Part shown: piece after piece, positions 7,833 through 15,926 of the stretch
Layout: every line of letters starts with the position of its first letter
How positions within the stretch are numbered: position 1 is the first letter of the stretch
Source of the DNA: JBCDBW01 sp039182965
GTDB taxonomy: Bacteria; Verrucomicrobiota; Verrucomicrobiia; Verrucomicrobiales; DEV007
DNA: 38,177 nt
Assembly: GCA_039182965.1 (NCBI GenBank)
Contig: JBCDBW010000033.1
Coordinates: forward strand, 1 to 38,177
Direction: 5' to 3'
Notes under the pieces: model-generated
What the model was told of the DNA's origin: nothing
Seen by the model: the letters and a program-made list of their open reading frames with translations, nothing else
Database searches by the model: none
Position numbers and translations under genes: made by a program

Positions 7833-9230
7833 ATGAGCGGCGCATCGACAAAAGGCACCGGCCAGCACCGTCGCAATCACGCTATTCGCTGGGCCGTAAT
7901 CACTTCTCTCATGTCCAAGGCAGGCACCGCCCTGCTTCAACTCATCTCCATCCCGATCGCTATCCGAGTCCTTGGACTCGAAATGTTCGGCATCTACTCA
8001 ACAATCGCCATGGGCATCCTTATCGTGATGCTCCTCCAGATCGGCGTAGGACCCGCTCTCACACATGGAATCTCCCAAGCCCTCGCCCGTCACTCACGCT
8101 CCGACCAACAATCCTTCTACACAACGGCTTTCTTCATCATCCTAGGCCTCGCAACCATCGGCGTGATGGTGGTTTCTAGCATTCTCACAACCATCCCTCT
8201 CCCCGTGCTATTCGGCCAGAAATACGCACCCTTCGAGGATACCATGCGCCCCGCGCTCTGGCTTGGCCTCGGGATCGTAATCGTCCAATTTATTCTCAGC
8301 CATACAGAGCGAACAAGAGAAGGCTATCTCGAAGCCAACATCAACAACGCTTGGGGCGCCGCCGGCAACTTTCTCGGTGCAACCGCTCTCGCACTCGGTA
8401 TCGCTCACTTCCCATCAATCGAATACCTCCTCCTCTGTGTCTTCGGATCAAACGCCCTCGCCAAGCTGGGCAACACGATTCACCTGCTCATCAAGCGCCC
8501 CTGGCTATTCCCACGCCCAAGCCTCTTCCGCCCCAGCATCGCGCGACATCTCTTTAGTGATGGCGTCGCCTTCTCACTGTCTTCCTCCGTGACGGCCCTT
8601 GTCGAGTTCAATGTATGCGCTCTCATCATCGGACACCTCGCCGGTCCCGCCACGGTCGGCGTCTTTAATGTCCTCATTCAAATCGATGTGACGCTTGCCG
8701 GCTTCGTCATTATGATCACCACACCCACGTGGCCGGCCATCGTCGATGCCCTTACTCGCTACGACCTCAACTGGATCAAAACCGCTGCTGCTCGCCTCCG
8801 CCGATTCGGAGCCGCTTACTGCCTAGCCGCGATGGCCGGTCTCGTAGCCTTCGGTCCATCGCTCATTCCCTTGTGGCTCGGCCCCGAAGTCCAGATCCCC
8901 AGACTAACCCTCTTCGCCTTCATGTGCTTCTTCACCATCGGTATCTGGAATCATATCCACCACTCCCTCCTGATCGGAATGGGCATGGTCAAACCCGCCG
9001 CCCTATTCGTGCTCCTCGAAGCGCTCGTCATCCTCGGCCCCGCAACCCTCGGCTTCGCCCAATTTAGACTCCCCGGGCTGTTCCTTGGAATGGCCCTGAC
9101 AAAACTCCTCGTCACCGGAACCGTCTTTCCAAAAATGTTCCGTAAATCCCTAAACGAAATTCAGCCCCCTCAAGAAGCTGAGCCACCCCAACCCGCCCTC
9201 GCTACCAACTCCAGTGCCCCTGCATCCTGA
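7833..9230 (+). CDS. Wzx-type polysaccharide flippase (MOP/PST superfamily)
   Basis: The protein has 465 residues and is very hydrophobic, with about 12-14 predicted membrane helices. The first region reads NHAIRWAVITSLMSKAGTAL and continues into IPIAIRVLGLEMFGIYS, the typical start of polysaccharide-biosynthesis flippases. The family moves undecaprenyl-diphosphate-linked repeat units across the inner membrane. The start ATG 7833 follows the preceding glycosyltransferase stop by six bases, and a further glycosyltransferase follows 34 bases later, supporting one transcription unit. No Wzy polymerase, Wza/Wzc export system or initiating phosphoglycosyltransferase is in the window, so those must lie elsewhere. 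Confidence 0.88.
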   Translation: MSGASTKGTGQHRRNHAIRWAVITSLMSKAGTALLQLISIPIAIRVLGLEMFGIYSTIAMGILIVMLLQIGVGPALTHGISQALARHSRSDQQSFYTTAFFIILGLATIGVMVVSSILTTIPLPVLFGQKYAPFEDTMRPALWLGLGIVIVQFILSHTERTREGYLEANINNAWGAAGNFLGATALALGIAHFPSIEYLLLCVFGSNALAKLGNTIHLLIKRPWLFPRPSLFRPSIARHLFSDGVAFSLSSSVTALVEFNVCALIIGHLAGPATVGVFNVLIQIDVTLAGFVIMITTPTWPAIVDALTRYDLNWIKTAAARLRRFGAAYCLAAMAGLVAFGPSLIPLWLGPEVQIPRLTLFAFMCFFTIGIWNHIHHSLLIGMGMVKPAALFVLLEALVILGPATLGFAQFRLPGLFLGMALTKLLVTGTVFPKMFRKSLNEIQPPQEAEPPQPALATNSSAPAS

Positions 9231-9264
9231 ATCAGTCACTCGAACACTACGGTGAAGACTAACC

Positions 9265-10596
9265 ATGAGGATTCTCCATCTCAGCACCCATGATACGCTC
9301 GGAGGCGCCGGTCGCGCCGCCACCCGCCTCCATCGTGCCCTTAAGAGCCTCCCCGACATCGAAGCATCACAAATGTTCGTCGCTGAAAAATCTGGCGCCG
9401 ATCCCGATACACTCGCAATCACTCACCCCATCCATGACTCTCTCCGCCGCTATGCCGAGCGCCTCCCCCTGAAACTCACCTCGTTCCCAGACCTCGTCCA
9501 TCAAAGCCTTGCCTGGCTGCCCAATCTCAACCTCACAAAATCAATCCGTCACTTCAAACCCGACCTAATTCACCTTCATTGGGTCCAAAACGCCTTCCTC
9601 CCCATTCAAAGCATCCCCCGCCTCGCATCCCCCCAAACCCCCATCGTCTGGACTTTCCACGATATGTGGCCCGTCTGCGGCATGTTCCATCACGAATATT
9701 CCGATGCCCAACGATATCCTCACCCATACGAGAAAACCAGCCGACCAAAGTGCCAAGGCGGCCTCGACTTGGATGCATGGACATGGCATCGCAAAGCGAA
9801 AGCCTATCGCCGGCTTGAACAACAAAAGCGACCTGTCAGCGGCGTCACTCCAAGCCAATGGCTCGCCGATCAGGCGGAACAAAGCGCACTCTGGAAGATG
9901 CGTGCGCTCGCTGTCATCCCAAACGGTATTGATACAACCATCTTCAAACCCGCAGAAAAAAAAGCCGTGCGCCATTTGCTCAATCTCCCGCAAGACAAAC
10001 TCGTAATTACTTTTGGCGCAATGTTTGCAGGCTCCGATCCGAACAAAGGCTATCGCGAACTCGTCTCCGCTCTCAAAGAAATTCGCTTTAATTCATCCGA
10101 TCTCCACCTCGCCATCTTCGGCATGGACAAGCCATCCAAGGATGCCGAGCCCGATTTTTCATACGCCACCACCTACTTCGGAACCCTCAAGGACGAAGTC
10201 AGCCTCGCCGCCCTCTACTCCGCTTCAGACATCGTGGTTGCTCCCTCACGTCAAGAGTCTTTTGGACTCGTCGCCGCCGAAGCAATGGCCTGCGCGAAAC
10301 CAATCGTCGCCTTCGGCGCCTCCGCCACCAAAGAGGTCGTCCAGCACCAGGAAACAGGATATCTGGCCGAACCCTTCAGCCCAGTCTCACTCGCCCGCGG
10401 AATCGAGTGGACTCTCGAAGATCCTGACCGTCTCGCACGGCTTGGCACTCAAGCACGACGCCATGTCATCAATCGCTTCGCGCTCGAAAACATTGCCCAA
10501 CAATACAGGTCCCTCTACCAACAGCTCCTCGCGCAAACACCCAGCCTGCCCGCGCGCCCCCGCCAGACACAACCCCACGCTCCCCAATCACCATAA
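9265..10596 (+). CDS. GT4 glycosyltransferase, colanic-acid WcaC/WcaL-like
   Basis: The protein has 443 residues. The N-terminus MRILHLSTHDTLGGAGRAA and the segment WTFHDMWPVCGMFHH are hallmarks of the WcaC/WcaL-like branch of GT4. The donor-binding EX7E motif is ESFGLVAAE, followed by KPIVAFGASATKEVV. A purine-rich GGTGAAG lies about eight bases before ATG 9265 and can serve as ribosome-binding site. It is the last glycosyltransferase of the block; after it the + strand has a new promoter (10676-10714), so transcription probably ends near here. The enzyme is cytoplasmic or peripheral at the inner membrane; the sugar transferred is unknown. Confidence 0.87.
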   Translation: MRILHLSTHDTLGGAGRAATRLHRALKSLPDIEASQMFVAEKSGADPDTLAITHPIHDSLRRYAERLPLKLTSFPDLVHQSLAWLPNLNLTKSIRHFKPDLIHLHWVQNAFLPIQSIPRLASPQTPIVWTFHDMWPVCGMFHHEYSDAQRYPHPYEKTSRPKCQGGLDLDAWTWHRKAKAYRRLEQQKRPVSGVTPSQWLADQAEQSALWKMRALAVIPNGIDTTIFKPAEKKAVRHLLNLPQDKLVITFGAMFAGSDPNKGYRELVSALKEIRFNSSDLHLAIFGMDKPSKDAEPDFSYATTYFGTLKDEVSLAALYSASDIVVAPSRQESFGLVAAEAMACAKPIVAFGASATKEVVQHQETGYLAEPFSPVSLARGIEWTLEDPDRLARLGTQARRHVINRFALENIAQQYRSLYQQLLAQTPSLPARPRQTQPHAPQSP

Positions 10597-10675
10597 ACCC
10601 CCCTTCAAATAAATGCCCCGCCCACAACCACTCCGTCAAAACCGTCAGTCTTGCTCCCACACCCTCAATCACACC

Positions 10676-10714
10676 TTGCACTCATTGACATACTAGCTAT
10701 AATTATTGTATTTT
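10676..10714 (+). promoter_or_regulatory. candidate sigma70 promoter(s)
   Basis: Two overlapping promoter readings exist: TTGCAC (10676-10681) with TATAAT (10698-10703) at 16 bases, and TTGACA (10685-10690) with TATTTT (10709-10714) at 18 bases. They lie 18-28 bases before ATG 10732. They make the longer frame starting at 10651 unlikely, because it would begin upstream of transcription. Confidence 0.6.
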
Positions 10715-10731
10715 ATATAAACTGCTCGCTC

Positions 10732-11598
10732 ATGTCGTCACGACCCCTCACTGCCCGCTCTCTCCAGCCGCTCTTCGCCATCGGCCTCACTCTCGCTTCC
10801 CTCGTCACCTCCCAAGCCGATACCGTCATCACATTCCGCGAACAAAAAAAAGACGGCTCCCACGGTCCGAAAGAAACCATCACCATCACTCAGGGCCAAG
10901 CCATCCTCCAACGCGCCAGCGAACCGGATCACGTCCTCATTTTTCAGGAAAATCCCAGCACCATCATCCATATCGACCACCACCACCGCTCCTACCTTCG
11001 CCTCGACCGCGAACGCCTCGAAAAAATGCGAGAGAATATCGACACCCTTCTCGCCAGAGCCTATTTGAACATTGAAGACTATGTTTCGACTCTCCCCACC
11101 CCCGATCAAAGGAATGCCCGCAATCGCCTGACAAAAAAACTCAACCAGCTCCACCCGCCCGAACACCTAAACACGAAAGACAACCCCGTCCGCTACGAGG
11201 ACACCGGGGAGCGCACAAACATCGGCCTCCACGAATGCAAAGTGCTCATCGGTTGGGAAGGCGATCGGAAAATATCTGAGCTTTTCGTCACGGAAATCGC
11301 ATCACTGAATCTCCCTCCCGAAGACCATCACACACTCCAACTCTTTACCGAATACCTCGAAAAGATTGCTGTCAGCCTCCCCGGCAAAGCGCGTATCCGC
11401 GCGACTTCCCGACTCGCCTTGCCAAGAATGGATAGCAACCTGTTCCCCGTTATGATGACCAACTTTTGGCACGATGGCTCCACAACGACTCTTCGTCTCC
11501 GCAGCGTGCACGACATCAAAGTTGATCCCGAACGCCTCAAAATTCCCAGAGGATATCACCCCGTCGATGATGGCCCCTCCCTCGGCGCGTCACCCTGA
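10732..11598 (+). CDS. secreted protein of unknown function, DUF4412-like
   Basis: The protein has 288 residues from ATG 10732, chosen because the promoter lies just upstream and the peptide then has a signal sequence (SLQPLFAIGLTLASLVTSQA, cleavage before DTV). The mature part is a beta-rich N-terminal half (TVITFREQKKDG, HVLIFQENPSTIIHIDH, HRSYLRLDRE), a helical middle, and a second beta section (HECKVLIGWEGDRKISELFV). The succession 'value reported, stored, shown as line to a Tyr/Met' resembles DUF4412/LolA-like periplasmic proteins, but I cannot assign it with certainty. The His-rich run IDHHHRS could bind metal. Its stop overlaps the convergent dehydrogenase-like gene by nine bases, leaving no room for a terminator between them. 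Confidence 0.7.
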   Translation: MSSRPLTARSLQPLFAIGLTLASLVTSQADTVITFREQKKDGSHGPKETITITQGQAILQRASEPDHVLIFQENPSTIIHIDHHHRSYLRLDRERLEKMRENIDTLLARAYLNIEDYVSTLPTPDQRNARNRLTKKLNQLHPPEHLNTKDNPVRYEDTGERTNIGLHECKVLIGWEGDRKISELFVTEIASLNLPPEDHHTLQLFTEYLEKIAVSLPGKARIRATSRLALPRMDSNLFPVMMTNFWHDGSTTTLRLRSVHDIKVDPERLKIPRGYHPVDDGPSLGASP

Positions 11599-13083
11599 AT
11601 CCGGGATCCGGTTCAGGGTATAAAAGGCTTCGGGATGCCGTAACGCCTCACCTTCCACAGATCGCACTCCATCAAGGCGCAGCTCGTGCACGTATCCCGC
11701 CCGCAATCGCCGACACTCCAATAAAACACTCCGTCGGTCCGCACCCATCTTGACATTCTCAATCTCAACCCCCCGTGTGTCCACTTCCTCACTTCCATAG
11801 CGCTGGTGATAAGTATAGGTGTAAGATGTCATCACGTACGCATCCGCCTCTCCCGCCAAATTACCATCCACCGGCTTGGTGAAGGTCAACAAAAATCCCG
11901 AAGGCCGCGCTTCCATGGAAAGGATCTCAAAAGGCGTTTTGCCGGTCCACACCAAGCGCTCTAATCCATATGATCGGGTCCCTAACGAGTTCCAACCACG
12001 GTTCGTTTCCCCTACCGCAAGCGACCCGTCTGCTAAAAATGCCAACGCTACAACCGCGCTCTGAAAACCATCTCGAAACCGAAAACATGCTCCCTGATAT
12101 TCCCCACCCACCTTCTCAAGATATACGCGGCTGACAAAGGCATGTGTGAACTCCCCCACGAAAAACTGCCCCTTAAAAGGACCAAATGCCCCTCCCGTCA
12201 AATCACATGCCAACCCCGTCGTGCTCTGCCCCATTTTGTCATACGGAAACCAAACGGCGGGCGCCTGATAGCCCGGGATCGCCGAAACCGCCTCTGCCAC
12301 CGTCAATCCCTGAGGTATCAATCCTGGATGCTCGACGGGCGATTCGACACGATCCACGTCGGATAGGGATTCCGCATGCCCGTGAAACACCCCCGTCTTC
12401 AAATGCACCAGGGGATTCGTTCCCCACCAGTTGCCCTGCTGATCCGTCGCAAAGACGTCGCCGGCCCCATTGACACCGATCCCACACGGTGACCGCAAGC
12501 CACAACTCACCGGTTCGAGTTCTCCCCCAGGACGCATCATCATTGACCATCCCCGCCACGGAAAATCCGACGCACGGTTTCCCGCCATGTCTCGCCGATC
12601 CCCGATTGTCGCATTCAAGGTCACCCAAAGATTCCCGTCATGGTCAAAAACCGGCCCATACGCATACTCGTGATAGTTCCCGGAAACGCCCCACCCTTTC
12701 GCAACCGCTAAAAACAAGTCTGCCCTTCCATCTCCGTCTCGATCTTCTAAACGCGTGACTTCGCTGCGTTGCGTCGTATAGAGAGCGCCTTTGTGCCAGG
12801 CCAAACCCAGTGGCTCGTGCAGTCCACTCGCAAACAAGGAATATCCCAATGCTTCCGCCGAAGGAGACTCCGCCGTCGGATTCTCAATGATCCAGACTTC
12901 TCCCTTCCGAATCGCCACCGCCAAGCGCCCATCCGGCAACAACGCCAGTCCACTTGCCTCCAACTTTAACTCTTCCGGAACACGATACGTCACCAGACGA
13001 TAGTATTCAGATGCATCATCGCCCCTTGCCGCACCGGGCAATTGGGCCACCAAGTATGCCACGGTCCAGACGACCAACCTCAC
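11590..13083 (-). CDS. PQQ-sugar-dehydrogenase-like beta-propeller protein (DUF7133/sorbosone type)
   Basis: The protein has about 497 residues. GTG 13083 is preferred because it overlaps the stop of the upstream cytochrome gene as GTGA; a TTG two codons earlier is possible. A signal peptide (VVWTVAYLVAQLPGAARG) is followed by a propeller typical of 'membrane-bound dehydrogenase' PVC proteins: ASGLALLPDGRLAVAIRKGEVWI, GLHEPLGLAW, EVTRLEDRDGDGRAD, GNLWVTLNATI, GLRSPCGIGVNGAGDVFATD and QGNWWGTNPL. Such proteins are extracytoplasmic and thought to oxidise sugars or polyols with electrons passing to c-type cytochromes. The directly upstream multiheme cytochrome fits this. The C-terminal 100 residues form a separate beta domain. 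Substrate and cofactor are not readable. Confidence 0.8.
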   Translation of the reverse strand: MRLVVWTVAYLVAQLPGAARGDDASEYYRLVTYRVPEELKLEASGLALLPDGRLAVAIRKGEVWIIENPTAESPSAEALGYSLFASGLHEPLGLAWHKGALYTTQRSEVTRLEDRDGDGRADLFLAVAKGWGVSGNYHEYAYGPVFDHDGNLWVTLNATIGDRRDMAGNRASDFPWRGWSMMMRPGGELEPVSCGLRSPCGIGVNGAGDVFATDQQGNWWGTNPLVHLKTGVFHGHAESLSDVDRVESPVEHPGLIPQGLTVAEAVSAIPGYQAPAVWFPYDKMGQSTTGLACDLTGGAFGPFKGQFFVGEFTHAFVSRVYLEKVGGEYQGACFRFRDGFQSAVVALAFLADGSLAVGETNRGWNSLGTRSYGLERLVWTGKTPFEILSMEARPSGFLLTFTKPVDGNLAGEADAYVMTSYTYTYHQRYGSEEVDTRGVEIENVKMGADRRSVLLECRRLRAGYVHELRLDGVRSVEGEALRHPEAFYTLNRIPDSG

Positions 13084-15347
13084 CAATCCAAAACCTCCTC
13101 AATCGTTGCCACACCGTTCTCAAACACCACCTTGCGTCGGTCGGATTCGCCCTCGCGTAAACCCTCAAAATAAAGATCACCCGATCCCTCGATGGTCACT
13201 CTTCGCTCCAACCTCTCACCATCTTCAGCCGGTGCCAGTCGGTCTTCTATCTTCATCCCAGCATAATCGTATAAAAGCACCGGCACTCCATCATCCTCAA
13301 TCCGATATCCGCGAAAAACATAGCCCGCCCGCTCCCCGGTCTCCTCCGGCCACGCTTCGTCCGGTTCCAACAGCATCGCGAAGGGAATCCCTTCGCTCAA
13401 TGCCAATACATCCTCGCCCAATGGTACCGCCGGAGTCGCATGACGCTCTTCCCATGTGCTCATCGCATCCAAAAACCGTCCCTTCCACGCTAACGCCCAT
13501 CGTCCCTCCAAAGCGTCAAACGCCACATTCAAGCCTTCTGGATATCCCACCGCTACCGCCTGAAAACCCGCACCCTCGAGAAACGTCCTCAATAAAATCG
13601 GCGCGCCCGCTTCCCCGGGCTTCAGCTCATACTCCCCGTCCTTCAACAAACCATCAGGTAATCGCGCCTGATCCAGTTCTTTCAGGTAGGTCCAGATCTG
13701 TTCCACTTCCTGATCCGCCTTCTTCCGATTCATAAACAGCGGCGGCATGAGCGTCCCCGGGCTCATCCCCTGAGGATCCAACAGCAATTCCTTAAAATAC
13801 CCGGGACGCAGCCGCTCTGTCGTATCCGTCAAATCAATTGATGGCGCCCCCAAGGATTTCTCCCCATTCAATCCATGACAGGTGACACATCCCAATCCAT
13901 TGATCCCCATCAATTCCCGTCCAAAGTGACTGCGCTGGTGCTTCTCCAATCCACTGGTATCCATTTCCACAGACGGATCCCGCTCATCCGCTTCCTCAAA
14001 TAACGCTACCAATCGCCCCACATCTTCCTCCCGGTGTCGCGGCATTCGCGCCGACATAAACGGACGAACCTCTCCTCCGTTGCCTGATAAAATCTTCTCC
14101 AACCAGTCACGCGTAAGCTTGCGCCCCACGTGAGTCAGGGAAGGTGGCAATCGCCCCTGATCTCCCAAAGACATCGCCGCCGGATCTAAAGGGGAAAAAT
14201 AAGCCGCCCGCGACAGCTCAAGCCCTCCCTTCCCATCACGCGAATGACAGGCATAACATCCCAATCGCGTCATCAAGCGATCCGCCTCATCGCGGGCCGT
14301 CATCTCGTTCTCCACTTCGTCTCCCTGCAAACGCATCAATGCCAAAGTCAACGCTTTCCGCTGAATCAAATCCAAGCGATAAAACGGAATGCCTCCTGGC
14401 TGGGCTCGCGTCGACAAACAACTCTTCGCCGCCCGCGCATTCAATTCTATCAACGGCTTCGCTCGCCGCGCCCCCATTTCCATGCCCGCGTCCTCACCCA
14501 CAACATGACATGCCATACAACCCTGCGAATCAAATATCTGTTTCCCTTCGGCAATCAACTCCCGGTCCTCCGCCAAATCACTCGGCTCAAAGGGCGGTGT
14601 CGGCGTCGGCCCCGTCCGCAAATACTTCGCAATGTCCGCAGCCTCTTGTGCGGACAAATGAAAATCTGGCATCCGGCCCCCGGGACGATGCTTCAGGGGA
14701 TCCATCAGAAAACGCGTCAGGTAGTCCTCACTGTACACGCCTGCCAAGGCGATCGGCACCGAAGGAATGGCAGGAAACTCCGCCTCTATACTGTCTCCCC
14801 AGAACTCGGGACGATACTGCGCATCAGGCATATGACAGGCCACACATCCCACCTGATGATACAGTTTCGCACCTCGCACTTCATCTCCCACGGGCAACTC
14901 ATCGCCCGCCCCTTCTTCCTCCTTGAGAGATGCCAGATAATGCGTCAACGCCTCAATCGCAGCAGGATCACGATCCTCTGCCGCAAACAAGGCCGGCATC
15001 CGCGTCCCCGTCTTCATAAAACGCGGATACTGAATCATCGTGTGAATGTCCTCGGTGGTCATGCGCGACCCCACTCCGGCCAGGTTCGGCCCCATATTCG
15101 CACCGAGCCGGTCCTCCCAACCTTCCGGCGGAGCATGACACCCCACACAGTTCAATTCACCTAACAATATCTCCCCACCGTCTGCGAGGTATTCCCGATC
15201 ATCATTCTCAATGTAAAACGTCTCAAAACCTTGCACCAATGGAAATTCTACCTGCAAAGGACCATGCACAGGATGACCCCACGCCACAGAACCGACACCA
15301 CACCAAGCGCCAAGAAGTCCCCACCACCATCTCATTCCCGCGATCAT
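13080..15347 (-). CDS. multiheme c-type cytochrome, five CxxCH sites
   Basis: The protein has 755 residues from ATG 15347, which forms an ATGA overlap with the preceding frame. The signal peptide is RWWWGLLGAWCGVGSVAWG. Five haem-binding motifs are visible: CVGCH (67-71), CVACH (168-172), CMACH (277-281), CYACH (364-368) and CVTCH (487-491). Candidate axial Met residues lie in RMPALF, RMPDFH, ARMPRH and LMPPLF, about 40-60 residues after each haem, so it reads as five fused cytochrome c domains. Residues after about 570 form a haem-free beta-rich domain. It is periplasmic or outer-surface and should act as electron acceptor for the beta-propeller protein encoded next. Its gene end overlaps that gene's start. 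Confidence 0.88.
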   Translation of the reverse strand: MIAGMRWWWGLLGAWCGVGSVAWGHPVHGPLQVEFPLVQGFETFYIENDDREYLADGGEILLGELNCVGCHAPPEGWEDRLGANMGPNLAGVGSRMTTEDIHTMIQYPRFMKTGTRMPALFAAEDRDPAAIEALTHYLASLKEEEGAGDELPVGDEVRGAKLYHQVGCVACHMPDAQYRPEFWGDSIEAEFPAIPSVPIALAGVYSEDYLTRFLMDPLKHRPGGRMPDFHLSAQEAADIAKYLRTGPTPTPPFEPSDLAEDRELIAEGKQIFDSQGCMACHVVGEDAGMEMGARRAKPLIELNARAAKSCLSTRAQPGGIPFYRLDLIQRKALTLALMRLQGDEVENEMTARDEADRLMTRLGCYACHSRDGKGGLELSRAAYFSPLDPAAMSLGDQGRLPPSLTHVGRKLTRDWLEKILSGNGGEVRPFMSARMPRHREEDVGRLVALFEEADERDPSVEMDTSGLEKHQRSHFGRELMGINGLGCVTCHGLNGEKSLGAPSIDLTDTTERLRPGYFKELLLDPQGMSPGTLMPPLFMNRKKADQEVEQIWTYLKELDQARLPDGLLKDGEYELKPGEAGAPILLRTFLEGAGFQAVAVGYPEGLNVAFDALEGRWALAWKGRFLDAMSTWEERHATPAVPLGEDVLALSEGIPFAMLLEPDEAWPEETGERAGYVFRGYRIEDDGVPVLLYDYAGMKIEDRLAPAEDGERLERRVTIEGSGDLYFEGLREGESDRRKVVFENGVATIEEVLDW

Positions 15348-15926
15348 CCGTTTTCCCGCACCTCCCCCCAATCAACCTCCCAACTGGTTTCTCTGGCCAC
15401 ACCCCCTACTGCTTCAAGCAACTCTTTCTCCAATGTCACCATCACCCACTTGCGCCACCATCCATTGGACTCATCCTCAAAGGATACACGCTTTACCTCC
15501 GTCACCTCGCTCATCATCATATTCACCATCGCACCTTTGATCGTATCACCTGCAACATCGCGTACATCGTATCCAATATCCCATCCAAATGCGCCCGAGT
15601 CCGGTCTATTTTCGTCGTCGCTTCACTCGAGATCACCACCATTGGTTTTCTACGTAAAAAAGTCTGCAGGGGCACCTGGGTGTCCGACTGCGGATCGAAC
15701 TCCTTCGTGACCGATCGCGTCGGACGGAAATCCAACGCCCCTCGCCGCGGCATCTCCGCTTGCTCATGATCTGTCGTTCGAATCTCCATATATCCGTCCC
15801 AGTCTTCCAAGCATAAAACACGAACCACTACTCACCAATTTCTTCGCTTCAGACCACAAAATGCCACGCACCAAACCAGGGACCACTGAGCTCACTTTGC
15901 AGATCCAACCACTCAGACTCCATCAT
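15344..15926 (-). pseudogene. frameshifted gene between phosphodiesterase and cytochrome genes
   Basis: An ATG at 15926 overlaps the phosphodiesterase stop (ATGA) and begins MMESEWLDLQSELSGPWFGA, but this frame stops after 25 codons. Coding-like peptide then continues in other frames: SEAKKLVSSG, then RVLCLEDWDGYMEIRTTDHE through EFDPQSDTQVPLQTF, then SGAFGWDIGYDVRDVAGD through SFEDESNGWWRKWVMVTLEK, ending DWGEVRENG at 15344 in an ATGA overlap with the cytochrome start. At least three frame changes are needed. Together the pieces look like one protein of about 194 residues, unknown to me. The alternatives are two small overlapping genes (15828-15523 and 15529-15344) or sequence errors. Confidence 0.5.

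Noticed and set aside
14144..15164. Long + strand open frames (260 and 306 codons)
   Set aside because: They are antisense to the five-haem cytochrome, whose five CxxCH motifs fix the real frame.
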